From positions 372,001 through 436,000 of the forward strand of contig NZ_CP102294.1 of NCBI RefSeq assembly GCF_025144665.1: 64,000 bases of DNA, read 5' to 3'. Shown here one piece after another: positions 21,529 through 31,054 of the stretch (positions are counted from its first letter, which is position 1; each line of letters begins with the position of its first letter). This DNA comes from Alistipes ihumii AP11 (lineage in GTDB: Bacteria > Bacteroidota > Bacteroidia > Bacteroidales > Rikenellaceae). The notes beneath the pieces were generated by a model. That model did no database searches. It was not told where the DNA came from and was given only the letters and a program-made list of their open reading frames with translations. The position numbers and the translations under genes are program-made.

Positions 21529-22251
21529 CTATTTGGTTAATACTCCGTACCGGCGCTCTCTTTTCCGATACTCCTCGATCGCCCGGTCGAACTGAGCCTC
21601 ATCGAAATCGGGCCAGTAAGTCTCCGTAAAATAAAGCTCGCTATACGAAAGCTGCCACAGCAGGAAATTGCTCAGTCGCAATTCTCCGCTCGTTCGGATC
21701 AGCAGATCGGGATCGGGAATACCGGCCGTCTCGAGATTGCGCGAAACGACCTCGGCATCGATGTCGCAAACCTGCAAGTCGCCGTCGCGCACCTGCGCCG
21801 CGACACGCTGCGCCATACGCACGATCTCCCAGCGGGAACTGTAATTGAGCGCGATGATCAAGTGGAGCTTGTCGTTGTGCTTCGTACTCCGCTCGCTGCG
21901 CGAGATCGACTCCCGCACGACGTCCGACAGCACGTCCGTCTGTCCGATAAAGCGTATCCGCACGCCGTTGGCATCCAGCTCGTCGGTCTCATCGGCAATC
22001 GTCCTGCACAGCAACTCCATCAACGCATCGACTTCCTCTCGGGGACGCCCCCAATTCTCGGTCGAGAAGGCATAGGCCGTCAGATACTTCACTCCCCACT
22101 TCATGGCGGCGCGAATCACTTTTCGCATGCTCTCCACCCCGTTGACATGACCGTAGACCCTTTCCTGTCCGCGTTCTTTGGCCCATCGGCCGTTGCCGTC
22201 CATGATGACGGCTACGTGTCGGGGAATATTTTCGGGGTCTGCCTGATTCAT
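21529..22251 (-). CDS. uppS: Isoprenyl transferase (undecaprenyl diphosphate synthase)
   Basis: Cis-prenyltransferase making undecaprenyl diphosphate, the lipid carrier for peptidoglycan and surface glycans. The 240-residue protein shows the catalytic Asp18 in VAVIMDGNGRWAKERG, the basic GHVNGVESMRKVI, AYAFSTENWGRP, and the C-terminal RTSGELRLSNFLLWQLSYSEL and FTETYWPDF. It starts the uppS-bamA-ompH-ompH run and has its own -7 element 22 nt upstream. nadK lies 76 nt upstream on the same strand. Confidence 0.96.
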   Translation of the reverse strand: MNQADPENIPRHVAVIMDGNGRWAKERGQERVYGHVNGVESMRKVIRAAMKWGVKYLTAYAFSTENWGRPREEVDALMELLCRTIADETDELDANGVRIRFIGQTDVLSDVVRESISRSERSTKHNDKLHLIIALNYSSRWEIVRMAQRVAAQVRDGDLQVCDIDAEVVSRNLETAGIPDPDLLIRTSGELRLSNFLLWQLSYSELYFTETYWPDFDEAQFDRAIEEYRKRERRYGVLTK

Positions 22252-22273
22252 TCGGTTACGTTCGATTAAAGTG

Positions 22274-22281
22274 CAAATATA
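22274..22281 (-). promoter_or_regulatory. Candidate -7 element for uppS-bamA-ompH-ompH
   Basis: Minus-strand TATATTTG, a perfect TAnnTTTG, 22 nt before the uppS ATG. The -33 half is weak. Confidence 0.5.
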
Positions 22282-22327
22282 GCATTATTACCGTGAAATA
22301 TCCTATACGTCCGGGAGATTCGTCCGA

Positions 22328-23224
22328 TTACCTCCCGGTTCGACACGGTTCCCTGCTGTCGATTCCCCACATCATTTTATTCCTTAACGTATCGTAGAAC
22401 GATATATTTTGAAGACGGACCAAAAAAATCGACTTATCGGCCTTGACGATGCGAAAGGAAGCCCCGTCCGCGGCCGAATAGGTCTGATTGTCGAGCGAGA
22501 CGGAGAAATCGGTACCCCGCGTCGCCACGCAGATTCGGATGACGGCCGTATCGGGAATGACGACGGGCCGCATCGTCAGATTGTGCGGAGCGATCGGCGA
22601 GATCAGAAAGCAACGGCAGTCCGGCGCGACGACCGGGCCGCCGACGCTGAGCGAATAAGCCGTCGACCCGGCAGGAGTGGAGACCAGCACCCCGTCGCCC
22701 CAGTAGGTGGCTATCATCTCATCGTTGACGAAAACCGTGGTCGAAATCATGTTCGGACTTTGACGCTGAATAGCCAACTCGTTGAATGCGAACGGATATT
22801 CCGGGCTGCTTCCGAAATCGCCCTCGGCCCGGATCAGCGTCCGGGACACCACGGAATAGTTCCCCTCCCTCAAGTCCCGGAATGCGGTCTCCAAATGCCT
22901 TTTCGACACGTTAGCCAAAAAGCCCAACCGTCCTGAGTTGATCCCGATGATCGGCACGGGACGGCCGCCGAGCATCCGGACGCAATCGAGAAACGTTCCG
23001 TCTCCGCCATAGCTGACCATGACCTGAGCCCGGTCGTCGATCTGCGAGGCGTCGTCATACAATCCGTCCGGAGCGAACGACCGGCCGGCGAGCGATTCGG
23101 CCAGCGAGGCAAAGTCCCTGTTGACCCGCCAGCCCATGCCGCTGCGGTCCAGCGCATCGAAAAGCGCGGCGACATCCTCCGCCGTATAGGAGGACTGCGG
23201 ACGACTGTACAAAACGATATCCAT
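22328..23224 (-). CDS. nadK: NAD kinase
   Basis: Phosphorylates NAD to NADP in the cytosol. I choose the ATG at 23224 (MDIVLYSRPQSS, 298 residues), since the longer in-frame reading adds 13 residues that overlap the divergent pdxJ promoter region. Signatures: the GGDG motif in MVSYGGDGTFLDCVRML, GINSGRLGFLANV, the NE segment PFAFNELAIQR, and WGDGVLVSTPAGSTAYSLSVGGPVVAPD. It is divergent from pdxJ and followed by uppS. Confidence 0.95.
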   Translation of the reverse strand: MDIVLYSRPQSSYTAEDVAALFDALDRSGMGWRVNRDFASLAESLAGRSFAPDGLYDDASQIDDRAQVMVSYGGDGTFLDCVRMLGGRPVPIIGINSGRLGFLANVSKRHLETAFRDLREGNYSVVSRTLIRAEGDFGSSPEYPFAFNELAIQRQSPNMISTTVFVNDEMIATYWGDGVLVSTPAGSTAYSLSVGGPVVAPDCRCFLISPIAPHNLTMRPVVIPDTAVIRICVATRGTDFSVSLDNQTYSAADGASFRIVKADKSIFLVRLQNISFYDTLRNKMMWGIDSREPCRTGR

Positions 23225-23250
23225 AAAACGCCGATTAATTAAAAAGTGTG

Positions 23251-23258
23251 TAACTTTA
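23251..23258 (+). promoter_or_regulatory. Candidate -7 element for the pdxJ operon
   Basis: TAACTTTA, one base from TAnnTTTG, 23 nt before the pdxJ ATG. It should drive the three overlapping genes pdxJ, the CCA-adding-type gene and the dehydrogenase. Confidence 0.4.
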
Positions 23259-23281
23259 CCCACGCAAAATTAAGGAAAAAT

Positions 23282-24007
23282 ATGACAAAGCTGAGTGTGA
23301 ACATAAATAAGATCGCCACGCTGCGCAATTCCCGGGGAGGCGATCTGCCGAACGTCGTCAAGGCGGCTCTCGACGCGGAGCGTTTCGGAGCGCAAGGCAT
23401 TACGGTCCACCCGAGACCCGACGAGCGGCATATCCGCTACGCGGACGTACGCAATATCAAGCGCGCGATCGCCACCGAGCTCAATATCGAGGGAAATCCG
23501 ATCGGCCCTTTCGTCGATCTGGTGCTCGAGGTCCGTCCGACGCAGGTCACGCTCGTACCCGATGCCCACGATGCAATCACGTCGAACGCCGGATGGGACA
23601 CCGTGAAGCATAAGAGCTTCCTGCGCGAGGTGATCGGCCGGTTCCGGAGCGCCGGTATCCGGACATCCGTCTTTCTGGACCCGCGTCCCGAGCTGGTCGC
23701 AGCCGCGGCCGAAACCGGAGCCGACCGCATCGAACTCTACACCGAGGCGTATGCCAAAGGCTACGCAGCCGACCGCGAAGCGGCCATCGCCCCGTATGTC
23801 GAGACGGCCCGCGAGGCGGTACGCTGCGGGCTGGGAGTCAACGGCGGGCACGACCTGAGTCTCGAGAATCTGCGCTTTTTCGCCGAGCGAATCCCGAACC
23901 TGCTCGAGGTATCGATCGGGCACGCGCTGATATGCGACGCGATCTATCTCGGATTCGAGAACACGATCCAGCTTTACCTCAAACAGCTGAAAGCCGACGC
24001 CCGATGA
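23282..24007 (+). CDS. pdxJ: Pyridoxine 5'-phosphate synthase
   Basis: Condenses 1-deoxyxylulose 5-phosphate with 3-amino-2-oxopropyl phosphate to pyridoxine 5'-phosphate. The start at 23282 ([20 protein letters not shown], 241 residues) matches the family. Signatures: [18 protein letters not shown] with the catalytic His and Arg residues, [40 protein letters not shown], and [14 protein letters not shown] with the phosphate-binding loop, then [16 protein letters not shown]. Its stop overlaps the next start by ATGA. Confidence 0.96.
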   Translation: MTKLSVNINKIATLRNSRGGDLPNVVKAALDAERFGAQGITVHPRPDERHIRYADVRNIKRAIATELNIEGNPIGPFVDLVLEVRPTQVTLVPDAHDAITSNAGWDTVKHKSFLREVIGRFRSAGIRTSVFLDPRPELVAAAAETGADRIELYTEAYAKGYAADREAAIAPYVETAREAVRCGLGVNGGHDLSLENLRFFAERIPNLLEVSIGHALICDAIYLGFENTIQLYLKQLKADAR

Positions 24008-25455
24008 ACGCAGCCCTCCGAGACCCGCTTTTCCGCCGCATCGGCGAAATCGCCGATGCGAAAGGCGTGCAGGCATTCGTCATCGGCGGCTACGTGCGCG
24101 ACTGGTTCCTGCACCGGCCGTGCACCGACATCGACGTCGTCGTCGCAGGCAGCGGAATCGAAGTGGCCGAAGCGATGGGCCGCCGTACGGGCAGCCGCGT
24201 GTCGGTGTTCAAGAACTTCGGCACGGCCATGCTGCGCTGCGGAGCGTGGGAAGTGGAGTTCGTCGGAGCGCGCAAGGAGTCGTACCGGGCCGACTCGCGC
24301 AAGCCGATCGTCGAGGACGGCACGATCGAGGACGACCAGCTCCGCAGGGACTTCACGATCAACGCGATGGCTTTTTCCCTGAACGCCGCGACGTTCGGCG
24401 AGCTGGTAGATCCGTTCGACGGCACGGGCGATCTGGAGCGCCGGCTGATCCGCACTCCCTGCGATCCGGACGTCACGTTCTCGGACGATCCGCTGCGGAT
24501 GATCCGGGCGGTGCGTTTCGCCGCCCAGCTTGGCTTCGACATCCACTCCGAAACGTTCGACGCGATCGGGCGCAACAAGGAGCGGATCGCTATCGTATCG
24601 AAAGAGCGGATCGCCACGGAGCTGAACAAGATCATGCTCTCGCCCGTGCCGTCCGTCGGGTTCGATCTGTTCGACCGCACGGGGCTTCTTCCGCTGATTT
24701 TCCCGGAACTCGCCCGGCTCAAAGGCGTCGAGAGAATCGGAGGACGGTCGCACAAAGACAATTTCGTTCACACGCTGAAAGTCCTCGACAACGTCGCCCG
24801 TCGCAGCGACGACCTGTGGCTGAGGTGGGCCGCCCTGTTGCACGACATAGGCAAGCCCCGTACGAAAGCTTTCGACCCCAAGGCCGGCTGGACCTTTCAC
24901 GGCCACGAGGTCGTCGGGTCCAAAATGGTTCCTTCCGTCTTCCGCTCGCTGAGGCTGCCGATGAACGAAAAGATGAAATACGTCCAGAAGCTGGTTTTCC
25001 TGCATCTGCGACCGATCATTCTCTCCGAGGAGATCGTGACCGATTCGGCCGTCCGGCGACTGCTTTTCGAAGCCGGAAACGACATCGACGACCTGATGAC
25101 GCTTTGCGAGGCCGACATCACTTCGGCCAACGACGCCAAAGTCAGGCGCTATCTGCGGAATTTCAAGCTCGTGCGAACCAAACTGCGCGAAATCGAAGAA
25201 AAAGACCGCATACGCAACTTCCAGCCGCCGATCACCGGGGAGCTGATCATGCAGCTATACGGCCTCCCGCCATGCCGGGAAGTAGGGGAGATCAAAAGCG
25301 CGATCAAGGACGCGATCCTCGACGGCGCGATCGCCAACGACTACGACGAGGCGTTCGCTTTCATGGAACGCCTCGCCGCCGAGCGCGGACTGGTCCGACG
25401 CGCAGAGCGACCGGCAGACTTTTTGCACGAAACGGACGATATGCAAACCGAATGA
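24004..25455 (+). CDS. CCA-adding-type tRNA nucleotidyltransferase with HD domain
   Basis: Class II nucleotidyltransferase of the CCA-adding/poly(A) polymerase family, 483 residues, that likely matures or repairs tRNA 3' ends. The head domain has [20 protein letters not shown] (catalytic Asp-x-Asp), then the [13 protein letters not shown] and [17 protein letters not shown] motifs. The HD domain follows with [12 protein letters not shown] (about residues 280-292). The start at 24004 overlaps the pdxJ stop (ATGA), implying translational coupling. From sequence I cannot distinguish CCA addition from A-only or CC-only addition. Confidence 0.9.
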   Translation: MNAALRDPLFRRIGEIADAKGVQAFVIGGYVRDWFLHRPCTDIDVVVAGSGIEVAEAMGRRTGSRVSVFKNFGTAMLRCGAWEVEFVGARKESYRADSRKPIVEDGTIEDDQLRRDFTINAMAFSLNAATFGELVDPFDGTGDLERRLIRTPCDPDVTFSDDPLRMIRAVRFAAQLGFDIHSETFDAIGRNKERIAIVSKERIATELNKIMLSPVPSVGFDLFDRTGLLPLIFPELARLKGVERIGGRSHKDNFVHTLKVLDNVARRSDDLWLRWAALLHDIGKPRTKAFDPKAGWTFHGHEVVGSKMVPSVFRSLRLPMNEKMKYVQKLVFLHLRPIILSEEIVTDSAVRRLLFEAGNDIDDLMTLCEADITSANDAKVRRYLRNFKLVRTKLREIEEKDRIRNFQPPITGELIMQLYGLPPCREVGEIKSAIKDAILDGAIANDYDEAFAFMERLAAERGLVRRAERPADFLHETDDMQTE

Positions 25456-26762
25456 CACCGATCATGGCACTCAATATTCCGCACACAAGCAAAAAACGCA
25501 TCGTCGTCGTAGGCGGCGGATTCGCAGGTCTCGCGGTCATCCGGGCCCTGCGCCGTACCCGCTGTCAGGTCGTACTGATCGACAAGCACAATTACCACAT
25601 GTTCAAGCCGCTGCTTTACCAGGTGGCCAGCTCGCAGCTCAATGTGGGGGATATCGCCTTTCCGTTCCGCAAGATATTCAACGGCTGGAAGGATTTCTAT
25701 TTCCGGATGGCCTACATCGAAAGCGTCGATCCGACCCGCAAAATACTGCTGACTACCGCCGGAGAGGTCGAATACGACTATCTGATCCTGGCCACGGGCT
25801 GCGTGCCGAACTTTTTCGGTATCGACGCGGTCAAGCGGGAAGCGCTGGCCATGTCGAACATCACCGACGCGCTGAACATCCGCAACCGGGTCTTGCGCAA
25901 TTTCGAGCTGGCCGTGACGGCCGCCACGGACGCCGAGCGCGTATCGAGACTCAACGTCGTGATCGTCGGGGGCGGCGCCTCGGGCGTCGAGATCGCCGGG
26001 GCGCTGGCCGAAATGCGCCGGTACGTCATGCCGCGCGACTATCCGCGCCTCGATATGTCTCACATGCACATCTATCTGGTGGAAGGTCAGGACCGCATTT
26101 TAGCCGCCATGTCGGAAAAAACCTCGACCGAGGCGCTCGATACGCTGAAACGCAAGGGAGTCGAAGTGCTGCTGAACAAGAAGATGACCGACTACAGGGA
26201 AGGCCAGGCCGTTTTCGACGACGGCGAGCGCATTCCGACGTGCAACCTGGTCTGGACCAGCGGCATCAAGTGCAGTACGATCGAAGGGATCGATCAAGAG
26301 AAGCCCGAGCGAGGAAACCGCATCGGCGTCGATGCCTTCAACCGGGTCAGGGGATACGACGATATTTTCGCTATCGGCGATCTGTCCATCATGCACGACG
26401 ATCTGTCGTACGAAAACGGACATCCGCAGCTGGCGAGAGTCGCCATCTCGCAAGGAAAGCACTTGGCCAAAAACCTGATGTCCTCTTTCAGGGGGAAAGA
26501 GATGAAACCGTATCGCTATCGCAACATGGGCGTCATGGCGACGGTGGGGCGCAATCGCGCGTTCGTCGAATGGAAAAACATTCAGTTCGGCGGTTTCGTC
26601 GCATGGCTTACGTGGAGTTTCGTACATATCATGTTCCTGCTCGGAATACAAGGCAAGGTCAAGGTTTTCTGGGGATGGGTATGGAATTATCTCGGCCACG
26701 ATCTGCCGATCCGGCTGATCATCGGCTCATACGAGCGCTCCAAACGAAGCGACGCCCGATAA
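25452..26762 (+). CDS. NDH-2-type NADH dehydrogenase (FAD pyridine nucleotide oxidoreductase)
   Basis: A 436-residue type II NADH:quinone oxidoreductase-like flavoprotein, a non-proton-pumping membrane-associated dehydrogenase. FAD-binding motif [18 protein letters not shown] is at about 17-34, the second Rossmann motif [17 protein letters not shown] at about 173-190, then [11 protein letters not shown] for FAD. The C-terminal segment [18 protein letters not shown] with [12 protein letters not shown] is the membrane-anchoring region of the group. The start at 25452 overlaps the previous stop by ATGA; ATG at 25464 is an alternative. Being third in a coupled operon with pdxJ and a tRNA enzyme gives no extra functional hint. 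Confidence 0.88.
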   Translation: MTPIMALNIPHTSKKRIVVVGGGFAGLAVIRALRRTRCQVVLIDKHNYHMFKPLLYQVASSQLNVGDIAFPFRKIFNGWKDFYFRMAYIESVDPTRKILLTTAGEVEYDYLILATGCVPNFFGIDAVKREALAMSNITDALNIRNRVLRNFELAVTAATDAERVSRLNVVIVGGGASGVEIAGALAEMRRYVMPRDYPRLDMSHMHIYLVEGQDRILAAMSEKTSTEALDTLKRKGVEVLLNKKMTDYREGQAVFDDGERIPTCNLVWTSGIKCSTIEGIDQEKPERGNRIGVDAFNRVRGYDDIFAIGDLSIMHDDLSYENGHPQLARVAISQGKHLAKNLMSSFRGKEMKPYRYRNMGVMATVGRNRAFVEWKNIQFGGFVAWLTWSFVHIMFLLGIQGKVKVFWGWVWNYLGHDLPIRLIIGSYERSKRSDAR

Positions 26763-26928
26763 CGAAGAAACCGGCAGCACGGAGCATCGCACACTCGTTC
26801 GCCCCGAATGGAAAGCGGATGCTTTCCGTCCGCTACCGCAAGAAGAACGCGTTTCGGAACCGAGCGACTCTCCGCATGTCGCACACGGACGGCCCGAGCC
26901 GACACGCCACCGCACGCGCATCCGCTGC

Positions 26929-28962
26929 CTACCGATCGCCCGAATCGGCATGAACCAACAAGACGGCATCGGCCACCACCGTTCCGTCGGCCCCTTTATT
27001 GGACACCTCCACATAGCCCCGGTTCCCGGCGGAGAATCTGTATCGGCCGACCCGGACCCATTCGCCTCCGGTTTGTCCCGTCACGACGATTTCACCCGCC
27101 CGAATGCATGTCCGACTCGATTCCTTGCCGTCGTATACGGTGACAGGAAGCAGGGAAGAGCCGCCCGGTATTTTAGGAACGTACAGGTATACGTCGTACA
27201 GCCCTTCCGACACGATCTCCGGTACGTAGCGCACCGATTTCGGAAGCGCGCCGGCCGATCGGTCCGAAAGATAATCGGGACCGTACGCCCTCCATGGATT
27301 CGCGACCGTTTCCCATTCGCCGTTCACGACAACCGACGACGCATCGCGGTTATCGACGAAAATATCGGGCAGGCTCCCGTCTGCGAGAGGATCGCGGAGT
27401 AATCTTTCCAAGACGGTCGCGACATCGACATCCTGAACGCATCCATCGTGCCGGTCGATCGCAAGGCAGGCCGCAATGGCAGCGGACTGAGACAAAACCA
27501 TGAAAACGGGTTCCATCCGGATTGATCCGTACGCGATATGGGATGCGGACAAGCACACGGGAACCAACAAATTCCCGACCTCGTCGCGCTTCGGCGTGAT
27601 AGCGCGGTAGGAAATGGGGTAGGGAGCGGTGAGCCCTATCTCCACGTTCCCTTCATTCTTAACCATACCGCCGACCACATGGCGATCGCAATTGTGCGAA
27701 TCCATTCCGTAAGCGGCCCAACCGACCGGATCCGGCACGACCTGCCTTCCCTCGCAATGATGCTGCGTCATGACGAGTTCGCCGACCATGCGCCGCGCTT
27801 CGCGGACATACAACTGATGAGACCAGTACCCGTTGTCGGCATACTCGTCGGCCGGATAGCCCCACCGTTGCATTTCGTGCCGAACGGAATCGGGAATACG
27901 CGGATCGTGACCGATAAAATAGAGCAGTCCTTTGGTGTAATCTTCGTGAAACTTCCTGATACGCTCCCTCTCGGAATATCCGGCCTCGGGATAATTCCAG
28001 TTCTCGCCGATCACATCCGTCGAGAACCCTCCGAAGTTATTTATGTCCGTCTTGCCGTTCGGCATTTCGTTCCAGATGAAAACATCGCGAAGCGACTGCC
28101 ACGGCTGATGCCGCTTGAGCCGCAGAAGCAACTCGTATCGCTGCGGATCATAATGGTCCGGCTTGGTGATCTCCACCCTGTTTTCGGGCCGGTCGGTCAA
28201 CGTAATACGGTAATTGTACGCCTGCACTTTCCGGTCGGCCGTTCCGTTGGCTTCGACCGGTTCCGGGCTGATTCCGTACAACAGTCCGCTGGACGAATCG
28301 CCCTCGATCACATAAGGGTCTATTCCGTCGGGAAACTGATGTCTGTCCATCAGCTGAACTCCATTGTAAGTCTCGCCGTAACGCCCGTTGTCCTCCCGAC
28401 CGACGGAATAGCCGACTCCTGCCCGGGCCATCAGGTCGCCCTCGTAACTGCAATCGATATATACCTTTGCGCGCACTTCGCGCCGGAGTCGCCGGCTCGG
28501 CGAAACGGAATTCTCCAACCGGATGCTACGGATCATCCCGTCCGTAACGGCGGCGCTCAGGATCCGGCTCTCGTACCAAACCTCGACTCCCGCTCTCTCG
28601 ATATACTCGTTGAAAACCGCCTCTGCCGCCTTAGGTTCGAAAATCCATTGCTCGAACTTGCCGTAATGCCGGCCCAGACGACGATAGAAATCGAGGGCAA
28701 GGCCCCGGACCACATATTTGTTTCCTATATCGGTATAGCCGAGCCCGCCGGAACTCATGCCTCCCAAATGCCTCCCCGGCTCGATCAACAATACGCTTTT
28801 GCCGGATTGCCGGGCCGCGTACGCGGCAATAACTCCGGCCGACGTTCCCCCGTATACGCATACGTCCACAGACTTCGATACCTTTCCTTCCAAACGCAAA
28901 GGCTCGAACAGGGCCACCGACGCCGTCAGCCAGCCGAACAACAGAACTCCGATCCGTCTCAT
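26929..28962 (-). CDS. Exported FAD-dependent oxidoreductase with golvesin-like C-terminal domain
   Basis: A 677-residue protein starting with a signal-like segment (MRRIGVLLFGWLTASVALF). Residues about 30-500 form an FAD-dependent oxidoreductase of the PF12831 type: CVYGGTSAGVIAAYAARQSGKSVLLIE, HLGGMSSGGLGYTDIGNK, YIDCSYEGDLMARAGV and VPVCLSASHIAYGSIRMEP. Residues about 535-675 look like the golvesin/xanthan-lyase-type beta domain (SVRYVPEIVSEGLYDVYLYVP, then GNRGYVEVSNKG and VVADAVLLV), which is often fused to enzymes acting on extracellular polymers. The substrate is unknown. It stands alone, converging on the NDH-2 gene. Confidence 0.82.
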   Translation of the reverse strand: MRRIGVLLFGWLTASVALFEPLRLEGKVSKSVDVCVYGGTSAGVIAAYAARQSGKSVLLIEPGRHLGGMSSGGLGYTDIGNKYVVRGLALDFYRRLGRHYGKFEQWIFEPKAAEAVFNEYIERAGVEVWYESRILSAAVTDGMIRSIRLENSVSPSRRLRREVRAKVYIDCSYEGDLMARAGVGYSVGREDNGRYGETYNGVQLMDRHQFPDGIDPYVIEGDSSSGLLYGISPEPVEANGTADRKVQAYNYRITLTDRPENRVEITKPDHYDPQRYELLLRLKRHQPWQSLRDVFIWNEMPNGKTDINNFGGFSTDVIGENWNYPEAGYSERERIRKFHEDYTKGLLYFIGHDPRIPDSVRHEMQRWGYPADEYADNGYWSHQLYVREARRMVGELVMTQHHCEGRQVVPDPVGWAAYGMDSHNCDRHVVGGMVKNEGNVEIGLTAPYPISYRAITPKRDEVGNLLVPVCLSASHIAYGSIRMEPVFMVLSQSAAIAACLAIDRHDGCVQDVDVATVLERLLRDPLADGSLPDIFVDNRDASSVVVNGEWETVANPWRAYGPDYLSDRSAGALPKSVRYVPEIVSEGLYDVYLYVPKIPGGSSLLPVTVYDGKESSRTCIRAGEIVVTGQTGGEWVRVGRYRFSAGNRGYVEVSNKGADGTVVADAVLLVHADSGDR

Positions 28963-29022
28963 GCGGTATTTTCTTTCGATTTATCGGTTAAGCGCCGGCT
29001 TTTCCTCCGCACGGCGACAATA

Positions 29023-29053
29023 CAAAGTTGGCAAAAAAACGGAACGTGGCAAT
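29023..29053 (-). promoter_or_regulatory. Candidate promoter for the FAD-golvesin gene
   Basis: Minus-strand ATTG (29050-29053), 19 nt, then CAACTTTG (29023-29030), one base from TAnnTTTG. The gene starts 60 nt downstream. Confidence 0.4.
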
Positions 29054-29242
29054 AACAGCCCGACAGCACGCGATTTTTCGCCGAGAAACGGAGCCGATAC
29101 AGCCTTTCGCCGCAACCCTACGCCCACATACGTCGCCGACAGGACCAAACGTACGCACGGCACGAACCGAAAAACAGCCGGAAAACAAGAAGCGGAAGAT
29201 ATGACCGTATCTCCCGCTCTCCTTGAGTTCACACACGAGGGC

Positions 29243-29971
29243 TTACTCCTCGCTCTCGGCTTCTTTCATATTATGGAACACGTTGGTCACGTCCTCGTCT
29301 TCCTCGAACTTCTCGATCAGCTTCTCGATCGACTCGCGCTGCTCGGGCGTCACTTCCTTCGTATCGAGCGGAATGCGCTCGAACTCACCGCTGATCAGAT
29401 CGTAACCGTGATCCTCGATGTATTTCTGAATCGCGCCGTAGGCCTCGAACGGGCCGTATATGACGATCTCCTCGCCGTCGGCGAACACTTCGTCCACCCC
29501 GCAGTCGATCAGTTCCAGCTCCAGCTCGTCCAGATCGATACCGTCCTGCTTGGTCATCTTGAAAACGCACTTATGATCGAACAGAAAATCCACCGATCCT
29601 GTCGTGCCGAGCGAGCCCCCGGCCTTGTTGAAATAGCTCCGCACGTTGGCCACCGTGCGGGTCGTATTGTCGGTTGCCGTCTCGATCACCATCGCGATGC
29701 CGAACGGAGCATACCCTTCGTACACCATCTCCTTGTAGTCGCCCATCTCCTTCGAGGTGGCCCGCTTGATCGCCCGCTCGACGTTCTCCTTGGGCATGTT
29801 GGCGGCCTTGGCATTCTGAATCAGAACCCGCAAGCGCGTATTACCCGCCGGGTCGGGACCGGCCGCCTTGACGGCTATGGCGATCTCCTTGCCGAGTTTG
29901 GTGAACGTACGGGCCATGTTGCCCCATCTTTTCAACTTGCGCGCCTTACGATATTCAAATGCTCTTCCCAT
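29243..29971 (-). CDS. YebC/PmpR family protein
   Basis: A 242-residue member of the YebC/TACO1 family, known as a DNA-binding regulator in some bacteria and more recently as a translation factor for difficult (proline-rich) sequences. Signatures: MGRAFEYRKARKLKRWGNMARTF at the N terminus (the common form is MxGHSKWxxI; this variant starts like other Bacteroidota members), ARNAN-like NAKAANMPKENVERAIKRA, YEGYAPFGIAMVIETATDN, FNKAGGSLGTTGSVDFLF. The C terminus is acidic. It is divergent from tsaC with a compact shared promoter region. Confidence 0.92.
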   Translation of the reverse strand: MGRAFEYRKARKLKRWGNMARTFTKLGKEIAIAVKAAGPDPAGNTRLRVLIQNAKAANMPKENVERAIKRATSKEMGDYKEMVYEGYAPFGIAMVIETATDNTTRTVANVRSYFNKAGGSLGTTGSVDFLFDHKCVFKMTKQDGIDLDELELELIDCGVDEVFADGEEIVIYGPFEAYGAIQKYIEDHGYDLISGEFERIPLDTKEVTPEQRESIEKLIEKFEEDEDVTNVFHNMKEAESEE

Positions 29972-30007
29972 AGTGTGTTCCGGTTCGTTTTTTGTTTTTC
30001 AGGAGTA

Positions 30008-30039
30008 CAAAGCTAAGCCCTTTTTTAAAAATAGACAAA
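30008..30039 (-). promoter_or_regulatory. Promoter of the YebC-family gene
   Basis: Minus-strand TTTG (30036-30039), 20 nt, then a perfect TAGCTTTG (30008-30015), 36 nt before the ATG. This is one of the best Bacteroidota-type promoter matches in the window. Confidence 0.7.
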
Positions 30040-30047
30040 AAAAAGCG

Positions 30048-30055
30048 TACTTTTG
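30048..30055 (+). promoter_or_regulatory. Candidate -7 element for tsaC
   Basis: TACTTTTG, a perfect TAnnTTTG, 24 nt before the tsaC ATG. Its -33 region would overlap the divergent YebC promoter. Confidence 0.5.
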
Positions 30056-30079
30056 TGCGGCTCAAACCGATGTGAGAAT

Positions 30080-30646
30080 ATGACTGACGAACCGATTTAT
30101 CAGGCTCTCGAAGTGTTGCGCAAAGGCGGTATCATCCTCTATCCGACGGACACGGTCTGGGGCATCGGATGCGACGCGACCAACGACGAAGCCGTCGAGC
30201 GCATCTACCGGCTCAAGCGAAGCGGCGAGAAAAAAAGCATGCTCGTACTGCTGGATCACCCCGACAAAGTGTCGCTTTATATCAGGAAAGTCCCCGATAT
30301 CGCATGGCAGTTGTACGAAGTGGCCGACAAGCCGCTGACGCTGATCCTGCCGGGAGCCTGCGCCGTCGCCGAGAATCTGATTCCCGAGGAGGGTACGCTC
30401 GGCATCCGGATTCCCGAGCACGAGTTCTGCAAGAAGCTGATCCGCAAGCTGAACCGGCCGCTGGTATCCACCTCGGCCAACATCTCGGGCCAGCCCGCTC
30501 CGCGCACGTACAGTGAAATTTCGCAAGATATCAGGCAGGGAGTAGACCTGATCGTCGACCCTTCGCTCGAAGGACATCCTACGCGCAAAGCCTCCTCGAT
30601 CATCCGCGTAGGCCTCTCCGGCGAAGTGAACGTAATCCGCCCGTAA
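30080..30646 (+). CDS. tsaC: L-threonylcarbamoyladenylate synthase (Sua5/YciO/YrdC)
   Basis: Makes threonylcarbamoyl-AMP from threonine, bicarbonate and ATP for the universal t6A tRNA modification. The start at 30080 (MTDEPIYQALEVLRKGG) follows a -7 element; 188 residues is the short single-domain form. Signatures: GGIILYPTDTVWGIGCDATN, IYRLKRSGEKKSMLVLL with the Lys/Arg nucleotide site, LTLILPGA, LGIRIPEHEF, and RPLVSTSANISGQPAP. The thioesterase gene follows after 3 nt. YciO-type paralogues are similar, so TsaC is likely but not certain. Confidence 0.88.
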   Translation: MTDEPIYQALEVLRKGGIILYPTDTVWGIGCDATNDEAVERIYRLKRSGEKKSMLVLLDHPDKVSLYIRKVPDIAWQLYEVADKPLTLILPGACAVAENLIPEEGTLGIRIPEHEFCKKLIRKLNRPLVSTSANISGQPAPRTYSEISQDIRQGVDLIVDPSLEGHPTRKASSIIRVGLSGEVNVIRP

Positions 30647-30649
30647 GCG

Positions 30650-31054
30650 ATGATCGAAACGAAAATCCAAATGCGCTTTGCCGACGTCGATATGCTGGGA
30701 CACGTCAATAACGTCAACCAGCAGCACTATTTCGACCTGGGCAAAAGCGACTTTTTCCGCCGCGTGCTCGGCATGAAGCCCGTATGGAAATCCGAGGGAC
30801 TGATCATGGTCTCGACCCGCACAGATTACCGGGGACAGATTCGGATGGAAGACCCGATCGTCGTCACGACATGCGTCGACCGGATCGGTCATAAGAGCTT
30901 TACGCTCAGGCAACAGATCGTCGACACCCGCACTCGCGAAGTGAGAACCGAGTGCACGACGGTCTTAGTCGCATTCGATTTCGAACGTCAGGAATCGATC
31001 GAAATCCCTGCCCCTTGGCGCGAGAAGCTCGCTTCGTCTCTGCACGAACAATAA
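30650..31054 (+). CDS. Hotdog-fold acyl-CoA thioesterase (YbgC/4-HBT-like)
   Basis: A 134-residue single hotdog-fold protein. The N-terminal motif MRFADVDMLGHVNNVNQQHYF carries the Asp of the 4-hydroxybenzoyl-CoA thioesterase type active site and the helix start GHVNN. The later strands, IVVTTCVDRIGHKSFTLRQQIVD and RTECTTVLVAFDF, complete the fold. Family members hydrolyse acyl-CoA thioesters in the cytosol; the acyl chain is unknown. It follows tsaC by 3 nt and is probably cotranscribed. Confidence 0.85.
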   Translation: MIETKIQMRFADVDMLGHVNNVNQQHYFDLGKSDFFRRVLGMKPVWKSEGLIMVSTRTDYRGQIRMEDPIVVTTCVDRIGHKSFTLRQQIVDTRTREVRTECTTVLVAFDFERQESIEIPAPWREKLASSLHEQ

